Below, piece after piece: positions 16,401-25,281 of a stretch of DNA of 42,460 nt. The first letter of the stretch is position 1. Each line of letters begins with the position of its first letter. A model generated the notes under the pieces. That model made no database searches and was not told where the DNA came from. It saw nothing but the letters and a program-made list of their open reading frames with translations. Source of the DNA: Rubrivivax sp. (GTDB lineage Bacteria; Pseudomonadota; Gammaproteobacteria; Burkholderiales; Burkholderiaceae_C). The stretch spans positions 1 through 42,460 of the forward strand of contig JAHBZS010000042.1 of NCBI GenBank assembly GCA_019635285.1, read 5' to 3'. The translations under genes and the position numbers were made by a program.

Positions 16401-17675
16401 TCAGACATCCCTTGCCAGGCGCACTCCGCTGAACTGCCACTGTGCCTCGGGCGGAAAGAAGTTGCGGTAGCTGGCGCGCACGTGGCCGGCGGGCGTGACG
16501 CAGGAGCCGCCGCGCAGCACCAGCTGGTTGCACATGAACTTGCCGTTGTATTCGCCGACGGCGCCGGCGGCCGGCCGGTACCCGGGGTAGGGCGCGTAGG
16601 CCGACTGCGTCCATTCCCACACCGTGCCGAACATCTGCTGCGGCGACGTCGTCGCACCGGCCGCTGCGCCGGTCGGTTGGTAGAGGCCTTGGTCGGCAAA
16701 GTGGCCGTCGCCGGGGCGCCGTTCGAAGTGTCGCGCGGCGTGCTCCCATTCGGCCTCGGTGGGCAGGCGCGCGCCGGCCCAGCGGGCGTAGGCATCGGCC
16801 TCGAAGTAGCTCAGGTGCGCGATGCTGGCCGCGCCGTCGACAGGCTGGCCGCCGTGCAGGCTGAACAGCTCGCGGCCGCCGTCGCGCCAGTACAGCGGCG
16901 CCTGCCGTCGGCCGGCCTGCACCCAGTCCCAGCCCAGCGACAGCCACAGCTCGGGCCGGCGGTAGCCGTCGTCGGTGATGAAGGCCTGGAAGTCCGCGCA
17001 GGTCGCCGGCCGCGAGGCCAGCTCGAAATCGCGCAGCAGCAGGTCGTGGCAAGGGCCTTCGTTGTCGAAGTGGAACTCGCCGTCCGTGTCGGCGTCGTAG
17101 CCCAGCGCGACGATGCCGGCGGGCACGCCCAGCCAGCGCAGCGTGGCCGGCTCTGCCGCGTCGGGCAAGGCCGGCATCGGCACGTAGGCCGGCCAGTCGG
17201 GATGGCAGGACAACGCATGCTTCAGGTCGGTGAGCAGCAGTTCCTGGTGCTGCTGTTCGTGGTTCAGGCCCAGCAGCAGCAGTGCGCGGCAGTCGGCGTC
17301 GGCGCCGCGGCCCTCGAGCAGCGCCTGCATGCGCGCGTCGACCTGCCGGCGCCAGGCGTGCACCTCGGCCAGGGTCGGGCGCGACAGCAGGCCCCGTTGC
17401 GCGCGCGGATGCTGCGGCCCCACGCCCTGGTAGTAGCTGTTGAAGAGCACGCGGAACGTGGCATCGAAGGGCTTGAAGCCGGGCTCGAAGCGCTCGAGCA
17501 AGAAGGTCTCGAAGAACCAGGTGGTATGCGCCAGATGCCATTTGGCCGGGCTGGCCTCGGGCATCGACTGCAGCTGGCAATCCTCGGCCGACAGCGGCGC
17601 GGACAGCGCCGCGCTGCGCGCGCGCACCGCGGCATAGGCCGCGCCAAGCTCAGGGGTTTGCGACAGGGCGTTCAT
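16401..17675 (-). CDS. egtB: Ergothioneine biosynthesis protein EgtB (non-heme iron sulfoxide synthase type)
   Basis: EgtB joins a cysteine-derived thiol to hercynine using oxygen and non-heme iron. The 424 residues have an N-terminal DinB-like domain with iron ligands HLAHTTWFFETFLL (about 47-60) and LNHEQQHQELLLTDLKHAL (about 130-148, H-x3-H-x-E). The C-terminal formylglycine-generating-enzyme-like domain contains ARLPTEAEWEHAARH (about 295-309), TVWEWTQSAY, and VLRGGSCVTPAGHVRASYRN. The ATG at 17675 gives a canonical N-terminus. The hercynine-forming methyltransferase EgtD, usually adjacent, is absent from the window. An alpha/beta hydrolase gene lies 38 nt upstream. Confidence 0.9.
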   Translation of the reverse strand: MNALSQTPELGAAYAAVRARSAALSAPLSAEDCQLQSMPEASPAKWHLAHTTWFFETFLLERFEPGFKPFDATFRVLFNSYYQGVGPQHPRAQRGLLSRPTLAEVHAWRRQVDARMQALLEGRGADADCRALLLLGLNHEQQHQELLLTDLKHALSCHPDWPAYVPMPALPDAAEPATLRWLGVPAGIVALGYDADTDGEFHFDNEGPCHDLLLRDFELASRPATCADFQAFITDDGYRRPELWLSLGWDWVQAGRRQAPLYWRDGGRELFSLHGGQPVDGAASIAHLSYFEADAYARWAGARLPTEAEWEHAARHFERRPGDGHFADQGLYQPTGAAAGATTSPQQMFGTVWEWTQSAYAPYPGYRPAAGAVGEYNGKFMCNQLVLRGGSCVTPAGHVRASYRNFFPPEAQWQFSGVRLARDV

Positions 17676-17713
17676 GGCCGGTTGGGCCACTGTAGTGCAG
17701 TGCCGCGGGCTTG

Positions 17714-18667
17714 TCAGCGCGGCGCCAGGAAGCCCTGAACCGGGGCGGCGCTGCGCGCTGCGTCCTCTTCCTGCGGCACATGCCCCAGGTCGTCGAAGAC
17801 CACCAGCTCGCTGCCGGCGATCGCCTGCTGCCATTGTTTGGCCATCGACGGCGGCAGCAGCCGGTCGCGGCCGCCCCAGAGGATCAGCGTGGGCAGCTTC
17901 AGCTCGTGCAGCCGCTCGGCGTCCTGTCCCGCGTCACGCTGCCTGAAGCGCTGCACGAAGGCATGCCGGTTGCCCTCGCGCAGCAGCAGCTCGTAGTAGC
18001 GGTCGACCTGCGCGCTCGTCAGGCGCGCCGGGTCGCCATAGATGTGGCGCAGGATGGCGACGACCAGCGGCCGCGGCAGCAGCACTTCCAGCACCCGCGG
18101 CAGCACCGGCACGCGCGCCAGCATGCCGCCCAGTGACACGACGTCGTGCCCGCGCACCGGGCCGGTGGTGTCGACCAGGATCAGCCGCGTCACGCGCTCG
18201 GGCGCCAGCAGCGCGGTGCGCCAGGCGACCTCGCCGCCCAGCGAATTGCCGCCGATGGCGAAGCGCGGCACGCGCAGCCGGTCCATCAGCGCCAGCACGA
18301 AGCGCGCGTCGCGGTCGCCGCCATAGCGATCGTCGGGGCTGGGGCCGCTGAGGCCGAAGCCGGGCAGGTCGAAAGTGATGATGCGGCGTCGCCCGCCCAG
18401 CGCCTTGACCCAGCCTTCCCAGGTGTGCAGGCTGGACGCCGCGCCGTGCACCAGCACCAGCGGCTCGGGGTCGTCGCGCGGGCCGACGTCGCGCAGATGC
18501 ACCAGCTGGCCCTGCAGGTCGATGAACTGCGAAGGCGGCGGCGCCCAGCGCGCGACCAGCGCTTCCACCGGCCAGTCCGGCGCGTGCGACAGCCACATCG
18601 CGATGGCGCTGAGGAACAGCAGGGCGCCCAGCAGCTTGAGGGCGAAGGCCTTGATCGAGGTAGGCAC
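17714..18667 (-). CDS. Alpha/beta fold hydrolase with N-terminal membrane anchor
   Basis: Hydrolase of 317 residues. An N-terminal hydrophobic segment (ALKLLGALLFLSAIAMWL, about 8-25) suggests an inner-membrane anchor or signal. The catalytic machinery is complete: the oxyanion HGAASS (about 74-79), the nucleophile Ser142 in GGNSLGGEVAW, an Asp in LILWGGRDRLLPP, and His296 in DDLGHVPQEED. The substrate is not predictable. The start is GTG at 18667. A TAGAAT box 10 nt upstream and no Shine-Dalgarno suggest a leaderless transcript. It is divergent from dnaE (75-nt gap) and upstream of egtB on the same strand. Confidence 0.9.
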   Translation of the reverse strand: MPTSIKAFALKLLGALLFLSAIAMWLSHAPDWPVEALVARWAPPPSQFIDLQGQLVHLRDVGPRDDPEPLVLVHGAASSLHTWEGWVKALGGRRRIITFDLPGFGLSGPSPDDRYGGDRDARFVLALMDRLRVPRFAIGGNSLGGEVAWRTALLAPERVTRLILVDTTGPVRGHDVVSLGGMLARVPVLPRVLEVLLPRPLVVAILRHIYGDPARLTSAQVDRYYELLLREGNRHAFVQRFRQRDAGQDAERLHELKLPTLILWGGRDRLLPPSMAKQWQQAIAGSELVVFDDLGHVPQEEDAARSAAPVQGFLAPR

Positions 18668-18677
18668 GGACCGGCCG

Positions 18678-18683
18678 ATTCTA
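18678..18683 (-). promoter_or_regulatory. Putative -10 for the alpha/beta hydrolase-egtB unit
   Basis: Minus-strand CTCCTAGAATC contains TAGAAT 10 nt before the GTG start at 18667. The same CCTAGAAT string precedes lapA and the GT-A gene at 25282. No -35 and no ribosome-binding site are evident. Confidence 0.45.
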
Positions 18684-18731
18684 GGAGCCGCCGGCAGGCC
18701 CGTCGCAGGTGGGTCGCAGGGGGTGGCTGCC

Positions 18732-18737
18732 TACAAT
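18732..18737 (+). promoter_or_regulatory. Putative -10 for dnaE
   Basis: TACAAT ends only 5 nt before the dnaE ATG (18743). Transcription would be expected to start at or within the first codon, so dnaE mRNA is probably leaderless. The spacer GCCCC has no Shine-Dalgarno. An upstream true promoter further back cannot be excluded. Confidence 0.45.
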
Positions 18738-18742
18738 GCCCC

Positions 18743-21700
18743 ATGGCCTTCGTCCACCTGCGCACGCACAGCGAACATTCGGTTGTCGATGGCATGCTGC
18801 GCATCGACGACGCGGCCGACGCCGCCCGCGCCGACGGCCAGGTGGCGCTGGCCATCACCGACCTGAACAACCTGTTCGGCGCGGTGCAGTTCTACCAGGC
18901 GTGCCGCGGCCGGGGCGTCAAGCCGATCCTCGGCGTCGACCTGTGGATGGAGCCCGAAGGCGGCGACAAGCAGCCCAGCCGCCTGCTGCTGCTGGTGCAG
19001 AACATGCAGGGCTACCTGAACCTGTGCGAGCTGCTGGCGCGCGCCTGGACGGGCAACGCGCAGCGCACGCAGGCATGGATCAAGTGGGACTGGCTGGCCG
19101 AGCTGAATGGCGGGCTGATCGCGCTGTCCGGTGCGGATGGCGGTGTCGTCGGCATGGCCCTGCTGTCCGGCGACACGGCGCGCGCGCGGGCCTTGGCGCA
19201 GCGCCTCGCCGCCACCTTCGACGGGCGCTTCTACCTGGAACTGCAGCGCGCCGGCCTGCCCACGCACGAAACCCATGTGCGCCGCGCGGTGGCGCTGGCG
19301 GCGCAGTTGCAGCTGCCGGTGGTGGCCACGCACCCGGTGCAGTTTCTGCAGGCCGAGGACTACGAAGCCCACGAGGCGCGCGTGTGCATCGCCGAGGGCG
19401 AGACGCTGGCCAACCCGCGGCGCATCAAGCGCTTCAGCGCCGAGCAGTACTTCAAGACGCAGGCGCAGATGGAGGCGTTGTTCGCCGACCTGCCGTCCGC
19501 CGTGAGCAACACGCTGCGCATCGCGCAGCGCTGCAACCTGCAGCTGACGCTGGGCAAGCCGAAGCTGCCCAACTTCCCCATCCCCGACGGCATGGCGCTG
19601 GAGGACTACTTCCGCCAGCTGTCCTTCGACGGCCTGGAGCAGCGCCTGCAGATGCTCTACCCCGATGCGGCGGAGCGCGAGCGCCAGCGTCCGCGCTACG
19701 TGGAGCGGCTGGAATACGAGATCGTCACGATCCTGAAGATGGGCTTCCCCGGCTACTTCCTGATCGTCAGCGACTTCATCCGCTGGGCCCTGGCCAACGG
19801 CTGCCCGGTGGGGCCGGGGCGCGGCTCGGGCGCGGGCTCGCTGGTGGCCTATGCGCTGTTCATCACCGGGTTGGACCCGCTGCAATACAACCTGCTGTTC
19901 GAGCGCTTCCTGAACCCCGAGCGCGTGTCGATGCCGGACTTCGACATCGACTTCTGCCAGGCCAACCGCGAACGCGTCATCGACTACGTCAAGGACAAGT
20001 ACGGCCGCGATGCGGTGAGCCAGATCGCCACCTTCGGCACGATGGCCGCCAAGGCCGCGCTGCGCGACGTGGGCCGTGTGCTCGGCATGGGCTACGGCCA
20101 GGTCGATGCCATCGCCAAGCTGGTGCCGGCGCCGCCGGGCAAGCAGGTGACGCTGGCGCGCGTGCCCGACAAGCCCGACCCCGGGCTGATCTACGCGCGC
20201 AAGGAAGCACCCGAACTGGAGCAGCGCGAGGCCGCCGAGGAAGAGGTGGCCGAGCTGCTGTCGCTGGCCATGCGCGTCGAAGGCCTGGTGCGCAACGTCG
20301 GCATGCATGCCGGTGGCGTGCTCATCGCGCCGGGCAAGATCACCGACTTCTGCCCGCTGTACCAGCAGCCGGGCAGCGCCAGCGCGGTGAGCCAGTATGC
20401 GAAGGACGATGTCGAAGCCATCGGCCTGGTGAAGTTCGACTTCCTGGGGCTGGCCACGCTGACCATCCTGGAGCTGGCCAAGGACTTCATCCGCGCGCGC
20501 CGTCCCGAGCATCGCGACTTCGACTACGACAAGTTGCCGCTGGACGACCCCAAGGTCTACCGGCTCTTCGCCGAAGGCAAGACCGAGGCGGTGTTCCAGT
20601 TCGAATCGCGCGGCATGCAGGGCATGCTGCGCGAGGCGCGGCCGACGCGCGTGGAGGACCTGATCGCGCTGAACGCGATGTTCCGGCCCGGGCCGATGGA
20701 GAACATCCCCAGCTTCTGCGCGCGCAAGAACGGCAAGGAGCCGATCGAGTACCCGCACCCGCTGCTGGAGAAGGTGCTGGCCGAGACCTACGGCATCTTC
20801 GTCTACCAGGAGCAGGTGATGCAGGCCGCGCAGATCCTGGGCGGCTACTCGCTGGGCGGTGCCGACCTGCTGCGCCGCGCGATGGGCAAGAAGAAGGCCG
20901 AGGAGATGGCCCAGCAGCGCGAGGTGTTCCGCGCCGGTGCGCTGGCGCAGGGCATCGCGCAGGCCAAGGCCGACGAGGTCTTCGACCTGATGGAAAAGTT
21001 CGCCGGCTATGGCTTCAACAAGAGCCATGCCGCCGCGTACTCCTTGCTGGCCTACCACACCGGCTGGCTGAAGGTGCACTGCACGGCCGAGTTCTACGCC
21101 GCCAACATGACGGTGGAAATGGACGACACCGACAAGCTGAAGGTGTTGCTGGAGGACGCCAAGCAGTTCGGCATCGGCTTCGAGCCGCCGGACGTCAACC
21201 GCGGCGTCTATCGCTTCGAGCCGGTGGACGACCGCACGGTGCGCTACGGGCTGGGCGCCATCAAGGGCACCGGCCAGGCGGCGATCGAGGCCATCGTCGC
21301 CGCGCGCGAAGGCCGCGACGGCTCGGGCGGCGGGCCGTTCCGCAGCCTGTTCGACTTCTGCGCGCGCGTCGACCGGCAGCGCATCAACAAGCGCGTCATC
21401 GAGGCATTGATCAAGGCGGGCGCCTTCGACCTGCTGCATGGCGAGCGGGCCGAACTGCTGGCCAGCGTGGGCCTGGCGCTGGACTGGGCCGACACGCAGG
21501 CCGCGCATGCCGACCAGGCAGGCTTGTTCGACTTCGGCGATTCACATGCCGCGTCGACGCACGAGCCGGCGCTGGTGGCGGCCGCGCCCTGGGACGTGAA
21601 GGAACGGCTGACGCAGGAGAAGACGGCGATCGGCTTCTTCCTGTCGGGCCATCTGTTCGAACAGTGCGAGGCGGAGGTGCGGCAGTTCTGCCGCACGCGC

Positions 21701-22246
21701 ATCGCCGACCTGGCCGATTCGCGCGAGCCGCAATTGCTGGCGGGCATCGCCAGCGATCTGCGCGTCGTCAACGGCCAGCGCGGCCGCGTGATGATCTTCA
21801 AGATCGACGACCGCAGCGAGGTCATCGAGGCGGTGGCCAGCGAAGAGCTCATCGACGCGCACCGCGATCTGCTGAAGGAGGACGAACTGCTCATCGTGCA
21901 GGGCCGCGTCAAGCTCGACCGCTTCAGCGGCGGGCTGCGCCTGGACGTGGCGCAGCTGTGGGACCTGGCCGGCGCGCGCGCGCGTTTCGGCCGCTACCTG
22001 GCGGTGGCGGTCAACGGCATGCCGCTGCCGCTGCGCGACCTGCTGACGCAGTGGCCGGCGCGCAAGCTGCACACCGACCAGGGCGACCTGGCGCAGGGCC
22101 TGGGCGTGCGCCTGAAGCTGCAGCGCGCCGAGGCCACCGCCGACCTGGACCTGGGCGACGATGCGCGCTTCTGGCCCTGCGACGAGGCGCTGGCCCGCTG
22201 GCGCAGCGTGGCGCACCAGGGGCAGGCGAGCATCGTCTACGGCTGA
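18743..22246 (+). CDS. dnaE: DNA polymerase III alpha subunit (DnaE1)
   Basis: Replicative polymerase, 1167 residues (E. coli DnaE has 1160). The N-terminal PHP domain starts MAFVHLRTHSEHSVVDGMLR. The palm aspartates lie in PDFDIDFCQANRERVIDYV, as Asp401 and Asp403 by this numbering, the same as in E. coli. GYGFNKSHAAAYSLLAYHTG marks the thumb/finger helix-hairpin region. A C-terminal OB-fold (about 985-1070) precedes the tau-binding tail. Length and PHP content exclude the error-prone DnaE2/ImuC. The gene is divergent from the alpha/beta hydrolase and has a -10 box almost touching its ATG. Confidence 0.97.
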   Translation: MAFVHLRTHSEHSVVDGMLRIDDAADAARADGQVALAITDLNNLFGAVQFYQACRGRGVKPILGVDLWMEPEGGDKQPSRLLLLVQNMQGYLNLCELLARAWTGNAQRTQAWIKWDWLAELNGGLIALSGADGGVVGMALLSGDTARARALAQRLAATFDGRFYLELQRAGLPTHETHVRRAVALAAQLQLPVVATHPVQFLQAEDYEAHEARVCIAEGETLANPRRIKRFSAEQYFKTQAQMEALFADLPSAVSNTLRIAQRCNLQLTLGKPKLPNFPIPDGMALEDYFRQLSFDGLEQRLQMLYPDAAERERQRPRYVERLEYEIVTILKMGFPGYFLIVSDFIRWALANGCPVGPGRGSGAGSLVAYALFITGLDPLQYNLLFERFLNPERVSMPDFDIDFCQANRERVIDYVKDKYGRDAVSQIATFGTMAAKAALRDVGRVLGMGYGQVDAIAKLVPAPPGKQVTLARVPDKPDPGLIYARKEAPELEQREAAEEEVAELLSLAMRVEGLVRNVGMHAGGVLIAPGKITDFCPLYQQPGSASAVSQYAKDDVEAIGLVKFDFLGLATLTILELAKDFIRARRPEHRDFDYDKLPLDDPKVYRLFAEGKTEAVFQFESRGMQGMLREARPTRVEDLIALNAMFRPGPMENIPSFCARKNGKEPIEYPHPLLEKVLAETYGIFVYQEQVMQAAQILGGYSLGGADLLRRAMGKKKAEEMAQQREVFRAGALAQGIAQAKADEVFDLMEKFAGYGFNKSHAAAYSLLAYHTGWLKVHCTAEFYAANMTVEMDDTDKLKVLLEDAKQFGIGFEPPDVNRGVYRFEPVDDRTVRYGLGAIKGTGQAAIEAIVAAREGRDGSGGGPFRSLFDFCARVDRQRINKRVIEALIKAGAFDLLHGERAELLASVGLALDWADTQAAHADQAGLFDFGDSHAASTHEPALVAAAPWDVKERLTQEKTAIGFFLSGHLFEQCEAEVRQFCRTRIADLADSREPQLLAGIASDLRVVNGQRGRVMIFKIDDRSEVIEAVASEELIDAHRDLLKEDELLIVQGRVKLDRFSGGLRLDVAQLWDLAGARARFGRYLAVAVNGMPLPLRDLLTQWPARKLHTDQGDLAQGLGVRLKLQRAEATADLDLGDDARFWPCDEALARWRSVAHQGQASIVYG

Positions 22247-22270
22247 TGGCGTCTGCACGCGCACGGCGGT

Positions 22271-22290
22271 CGCCGCCCCCCGCGGCGGCG
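22271..22290 (+). terminator. GC hairpin after dnaE
   Basis: CGCCGCC (22271-22277) pairs with GGCGGCG (22284-22290) across a 6-nt loop, 24 nt after the dnaE stop and 36 nt before the patatin start. There is no T-run, so termination is uncertain. Confidence 0.35.
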
Positions 22291-22326
22291 CTCAGTCCCT
22301 TCGGAACGGCCGGGCGCTACTGAGCC

Positions 22327-23529
22327 GTGTACGAAACCCCGATCACCGGCCTGGTGCTCAGCGGCGGCGGCGCGCGTGCGGCCTACCAGGTGGGCGTGCT
22401 GCGGGCCATCGCCCGGCTGCGCCGGGGCACGGCGGCGTCGCCGCGGCGCAGCCCTTTCGGCGTCATCTGCGGCACCTCGGCCGGCGCCATCAATGCCGCG
22501 GCGCTGGCCTGCGGCGCCGACCAGTTCGACGCCACGGTCGAGATGCTCTCGGGCGTGTGGCAGGACATCCGCGCCGAGCAGGTGTACCGCGCCGATTCGC
22601 TGGGCGTGATCCGCAGCGGCGCGCAATGGCTGACGATGCTGTCGATCGGCTGGCTGCTGGCGCGCTGGCGCAAGGCCCGGCCGCGGTCGCTGCTGGACAA
22701 CGCGCCGCTGGCCCAGCTGCTGGAGCGCACGGTGCCGCTGCAGCGCCTGCCACGCATGCTGTCGGGCCGCCACGTGCAGGCGCTGGCCTTGAGCGCATCG
22801 AACTACAGCGCCAGCATGCACGTCACCTTCTATCAGGCGGCCGCGCCGGTCGCGCCGTGGGTGCGCGCGCAGCGCGTGGCGGTGCCGGCCGAACTGAGCG
22901 TGGCGCACCTGCTGGCCTCGTCGGCGATTCCCTTCCTGTTCCCGGCCGCCGAGCTGGACATCGACGGGCGGCGGGAGTGGTTCGGCGACGGCTCGATGCG
23001 CCAGACCGCACCGCTGTCGCCCGCCATCCACCTGGGTGCGCAGCGGCTGCTGGTGATCGGCGCCGGGCGCGTGCACGAGCCGCCGGGCCGCCGCGTGGAC
23101 AACACCGGCTACCCCAGCCTGGCGCAGATCGCCGGGCATGCGCTGTCGAGCATCTTCCTGGACGCGCTGACCGCCGACGTGGAGCGCCTGCAGCGCATCA
23201 ACCGCACGCTGACGCTGCTCAGCGACGACGCGCGCGTGGCCACGCCGCTGCACCCCATCGACGCGCTGGTCATCACGCCGTCGCAGCGTCTGGACGAGAT
23301 GGCCGCGCGACACGTGGACGAGCTGCCGCCCACGGTGCGCGGCCTGCTGCGCGCGGTGGGCGTCAGCGGCAGCGGCCGCGCCGCGCAGGGCGCGGCGCTG
23401 GCCAGCTACCTGCTCTTTGAATCCGGCTACACGCGCGAGCTGATGGCGCTGGGCGAGCAGGACGTGCAGGCGCGGCGTGACGAGGTGCTGGGCTTCTTCG
23501 GCTGGCCGCAGGCACCGGCCGCGGCTTGA
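22327..23529 (+). CDS. Patatin-like phospholipase
   Basis: Serine acyl hydrolase of 400 residues with a Ser-Asp dyad. The glycine-rich oxyanion loop is GLVLSGGGARAAYQVG (about 8-23). The nucleophile is Ser51 in CGTSAGAIN, and the catalytic Asp is near residue 221 in WFGDGSMRQTAPLSPAI. The second half (about 245-400) is a helical extension seen in proteobacterial patatins. It probably acts on membrane or storage lipids; the substrate is unknown. GTG at 22327 is used because no ATG precedes the conserved start. Its stop is 1 nt from that of the convergent HhH gene. Confidence 0.92.
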   Translation: MYETPITGLVLSGGGARAAYQVGVLRAIARLRRGTAASPRRSPFGVICGTSAGAINAAALACGADQFDATVEMLSGVWQDIRAEQVYRADSLGVIRSGAQWLTMLSIGWLLARWRKARPRSLLDNAPLAQLLERTVPLQRLPRMLSGRHVQALALSASNYSASMHVTFYQAAAPVAPWVRAQRVAVPAELSVAHLLASSAIPFLFPAAELDIDGRREWFGDGSMRQTAPLSPAIHLGAQRLLVIGAGRVHEPPGRRVDNTGYPSLAQIAGHALSSIFLDALTADVERLQRINRTLTLLSDDARVATPLHPIDALVITPSQRLDEMAARHVDELPPTVRGLLRAVGVSGSGRAAQGAALASYLLFESGYTRELMALGEQDVQARRDEVLGFFGWPQAPAAA

Positions 23530-23530
23530 G

Positions 23531-23869
23531 CTACTTGGCCGGCTTGCCCGCCGCGGCGGGCTTCTCGCCGGTCGCGGGCTTGTCGCCGGCAGGCGCCGCC
23601 GCGCTGCCGTAACCGGCGTTGTTGACCGTCAGCCCGGCCTGCGAGAACTTGGCGGCATTGCCCGGCCCGATGCCGCCGACGCGCTCGACCAGGTCGTTCC
23701 AGTCCTTGAAGGCGCCGGCCTTGCGCGCATCGAGGATCTTGCCGGACAAGCCGGGCCCGATGCCCTTGACGGTTTCCAGCTCGGCCTGGCTGGCCTTGTT
23801 GGCATCGACGGCAGCCTGCGCGCAGAAGGCGAAGGCGGCGATGACGAGGGCGATGAGGGTGCGGATCAT
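23531..23869 (-). CDS. ComEA-like helix-hairpin-helix protein, exported
   Basis: Small protein of 112 residues with a signal peptide (MIRTLIALVIAAFAFCAQA, cleavage expected after AQA near residue 19) and two helix-hairpin-helix motifs, ELETVKGIGPGLSGKIL (about 30-46) and LVERVGGIGPGNAAKFSQAG (about 60-79). The C-terminus is Gly/Ala/Lys/Pro-rich (GDKPATGEKPAAAGKPAK). Family members bind double-stranded DNA in the periplasm and help DNA uptake, though many short proteobacterial copies lack a proven competence role. A strong AAGGAG ribosome-binding site precedes the ATG. It converges on the patatin gene. Confidence 0.9.
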   Translation of the reverse strand: MIRTLIALVIAAFAFCAQAAVDANKASQAELETVKGIGPGLSGKILDARKAGAFKDWNDLVERVGGIGPGNAAKFSQAGLTVNNAGYGSAAAPAGDKPATGEKPAAAGKPAK

Positions 23870-24134
23870 GGCGAATCTCCTTGCGGTTGAGGCCCGGCGA
23901 CATGCCGGGTTGCAGAGATTCTGTGGAGCGCAGCCCGCGCGGTGAATCCGCCGGAGGTGCGAGAAAGGGCGCTTCCGATGGGGGCCCCCATGCGGGGGAT
24001 CCGCGGACCGCTGTCCTGCGCATCCTGGCGGCGGCGCGGCATGCGGCCACGGGCTCGGGGGCAGGGCGCCGGCGATGCCGCACACGGCCCCTCGGCGGCG
24101 CCCGCGGCCCGGATGGGCTGTCAGAATCCCAGCC
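23870..24134. other. Intergenic region between the HhH and GT4 genes
   Basis: This 265-nt divergent gap serves the minus-strand HhH gene (a CAGAAT -10-like box about 50 nt upstream of its start) and the plus-strand GT4 gene (CAGAAT at 24122-24127, 7 nt before the ATG). It holds a hairpin CCCGGC-GACAT-GCCGGG and a perfect 14-bp palindrome ATGGGGGCCCCCAT at 23978-23991. No coding sequence is supported. Confidence 0.5.
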
Positions 24135-25217
24135 ATGGTGACCTCGATCCACGTGCTCGGCAGCCACCAGTTGGGTGGGGCGGACTGGTTTTTCATCCGC
24201 CTGGTCGAGGCGCTGCAGCGTGCCGGCCACCCGAGCATGGTGGTGATCCGCGCCGACAGCCCGGTGCGCCAGCAGCTGTCGCCGCAGATCGAGCAGCTGC
24301 ATCTGCCGCTGGCGTCGAAGTGGGACCTCTATTCGCGTTGGCGCCTGACGCGGTTGATCCGTGCGCGGCGGCCCGACGTGGTGCAGACCTACATGGGCCG
24401 CGCGACCCGGCTGACGCACCTGCCCGCGGGCAGCCATGCGCTGCACGTGGCGCGCCTGGGCGGCTACTACCGCATCGACGGCTACTACCGCCACGCACAG
24501 GCCTGGGTGGGCAACACGCAGGACATCTGCGACTACCTGGTCAAGGAAGGCCTGCCGCGCGAGCGCGTGTTCCACATCGGCAACTTCGTGCCGCAGCCGC
24601 GCCGCGTCGAGGCCGACGAGCTGCAGGCGCTGCGCACGCGCCTGAAGCTGCCGCCGCAGGCCTTCGTCGTGTTCGCGCTGGGGCGCATGGTCGAAAAGAA
24701 GGGCTTCCAGGATCTGCTGGAGGCTTTTGCCCGGCTCGATGCGCAGGTCGACGGCCGCCCGCTGGTGCTGCTGCTGGCCGGCGATGGCGGGCATCGCGAG
24801 GCGCTGGTGCAGGCGTCGCAGAGCCTGGGCCTGGACGGTCGGGTGTACTGGGCAGGCTGGCAGAACGACACCACACCGTTCTTCGCGCTGGGCGACGTGT
24901 TCGTCTGCCCGTCGCGCCACGAGCCCCTGGGCAACGTCATTCTCGAAGCCTGGCAGCACGGCCTGCCGGTGCTGAGCACGGCCAACGAAGGCGCGCGCGA
25001 ACTGGTGCGCGACGGCGAGAACGCGCTGCTGGCGCCGCTCAACGACCCGGCGGGCCTGGCCGAGGCATTGCAGCGCATGCTGGCGCTGAGCCCGGCCGAA
25101 CGCCAGCGGCTGGCCGACGCGGGCCATGCGACGGTGCAGCGCGAACACAGCGAGCAGGGTGTGGTGGCGGCCTACCTGGCGCTGTACCAAAGGCTGCGCC
25201 CCGTGGCGCGCCAATAA
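24135..25217 (+). CDS. GT4-type (GT-B fold) glycosyltransferase
   Basis: Retaining glycosyltransferase of 360 residues, likely adding a sugar to LPS core or another surface glycan. The N-terminal Rossmann domain starts TSIHVLGSHQLGGADWFF, with the acceptor-side GGA motif. The C-terminal donor domain has FALGRMVEKKGFQDLLEAFA (about 179-198), LAGDGGHREALV (about 214-225), and the E-x7-E signature PSRHEPLGNVILEAWQHGLP (about 258-277). ATG at 24135 has a -10-like box 7 nt upstream and no Shine-Dalgarno. It is the first gene of the glycan locus. Confidence 0.92.
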   Translation: MVTSIHVLGSHQLGGADWFFIRLVEALQRAGHPSMVVIRADSPVRQQLSPQIEQLHLPLASKWDLYSRWRLTRLIRARRPDVVQTYMGRATRLTHLPAGSHALHVARLGGYYRIDGYYRHAQAWVGNTQDICDYLVKEGLPRERVFHIGNFVPQPRRVEADELQALRTRLKLPPQAFVVFALGRMVEKKGFQDLLEAFARLDAQVDGRPLVLLLAGDGGHREALVQASQSLGLDGRVYWAGWQNDTTPFFALGDVFVCPSRHEPLGNVILEAWQHGLPVLSTANEGARELVRDGENALLAPLNDPAGLAEALQRMLALSPAERQRLADAGHATVQREHSEQGVVAAYLALYQRLRPVARQ

Positions 25218-25221
25218 CAGC

Positions 25222-25269
25222 CTGGGCCACCACGGCGCGGGCGCCGAGGTCTGTCGCCCGGACTCCTAG
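25222..25269. repeat. Degenerate copy of the dispersed repeat
   Basis: These 48 nt align without gaps to 7424-7471, the right outer arm plus adjoining stem of the nested element, with 40 identical positions. The copy ends in ACTCCTAG, which runs into AAT to create the TAGAAT -10 box (25267-25272) of the next gene. The repeat may therefore have supplied a promoter. Confidence 0.65.
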
Positions 25270-25272
25270 AAT
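25267..25272 (+). promoter_or_regulatory. Putative -10 for the first YGPEYVN glycosyltransferase
   Basis: TAGAAT ends 9 nt before ATG 25282, and GCCGCCACC between them is not a Shine-Dalgarno. The preceding bases belong to the degenerate repeat copy. Confidence 0.4.
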
Positions 25273-25281
25273 GCCGCCACC

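Noticed and set aside
16401-17675. Sulfatase-modifying (formylglycine-generating) enzyme
   Set aside because: The C-terminal domain is of that type, but the N-terminal DinB-like domain with the H-x3-H-x-E iron site marks EgtB.
18743-22246. Error-prone polymerase DnaE2/ImuC
   Set aside because: Length 1167, E. coli-like numbering of catalytic aspartates, a complete PHP domain and C-terminal tail, and no imuA/imuB neighbours point to DnaE1.
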